Positions 31,099-31,178 of a DNA stretch of 31,178 bases are shown in pieces; the stretch's first letter is position 1, and every line of letters starts with the position of its first letter. A program made the translations under genes and the position numbers. Source of the DNA: CAZPRY01 sp964589175 (lineage in GTDB: Bacteria; Fidelibacterota; UBA2242); NCBI GenBank assembly GCA_964589175.1, contig CAZPRY010000043.1, forward strand, positions 1-31,178, read 5' to 3'. The notes under the pieces are model-generated. The model searched no databases, was not told the DNA's origin, and saw only the letters and a program-made list of their open reading frames with translations.

Positions 31099-31178
31099 GC
31101 CTCCCTGTGGCAGCGAATCACTCTCTGCACTTGCAACAAAAAAGTAGACACATAAATCTCATTGATTATTCTGATAAT

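Overview
The window looks like a chromosomal segment of a bacterium from the FCB superphylum: candidate division KSB1/Calditrichota-like, Marinimicrobia-like or a related lineage. The main clues are a secreted protein with a C-terminal sorting domain of the YPNPFNPST...KKMLLIK type, a FISUMP (Fibrobacter succinogenes major paralogous) domain protein, and remnants of further sorting-domain tails. The genus cannot be fixed from the sequence alone. Most genes have moderate base composition. One block near 23.6-24.9 kb is visibly AT-rich and was probably acquired.

Layout. (1) 1-2273: the end of a CRISPR-like array (two 54-base repeats), then two small secreted-protein genes lying between the copies of a diverged direct repeat. 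(2) 2274-6406, minus strand: a YprB-type exonuclease with TPRs, then a tight three-gene set read as UROD-like methyltransferase -> PAP2 phosphatase -> homocysteine S-methyltransferase. (3) 6684-9898, plus strand: a Tat-exported S66 carboxypeptidase, a DJ-1/PfpI protein and a radical SAM/SPASM-like protein. The radical SAM gene is bracketed by two orphan sorting-domain tails on the minus strand. (4) 10111-21615: a central-carbon locus. Citrate lyase genes (citF and a fused citD-citE) read left. Reading right are a two-subunit aconitase-family hydratase, a cation diffusion facilitator, an NAD(P) isocitrate dehydrogenase, an HD-domain protein, a single-chain aconitase and a class V aminotransferase. 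A four-helix-bundle (23S IVP family) gene flanked by an inverted repeat sits between the two hydratase subunits. (5) 21661-26807: LemA, two TPM-domain proteins, an AT-rich membrane-protein gene and a HELGH lipoprotein peptidase. (6) 27218-29477, minus strand: an esterase lipoprotein and an aldo/keto reductase gene broken by one in-frame TAG. (7) 29609-31178: tRNA-Lys(CTT), then a short accessory region with a phosphatase-like protein that has lost its P-loop arginine, and a small gene preceded by an integron attC-like site at the right edge.

How the parts could work together. Citrate lyase, aconitase and isocitrate dehydrogenase would connect acetate plus oxaloacetate, citrate, isocitrate and 2-oxoglutarate, in either direction. 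The second aconitase-family enzyme has no certain substrate. A mesaconase/citramalate-lyase reading is an alternative for part of the locus. Genes for the citrate lyase ligase and prosthetic-group synthesis (citC, citX, citG) are not in the window. All similarity calls come from reading motifs; no database search was run.
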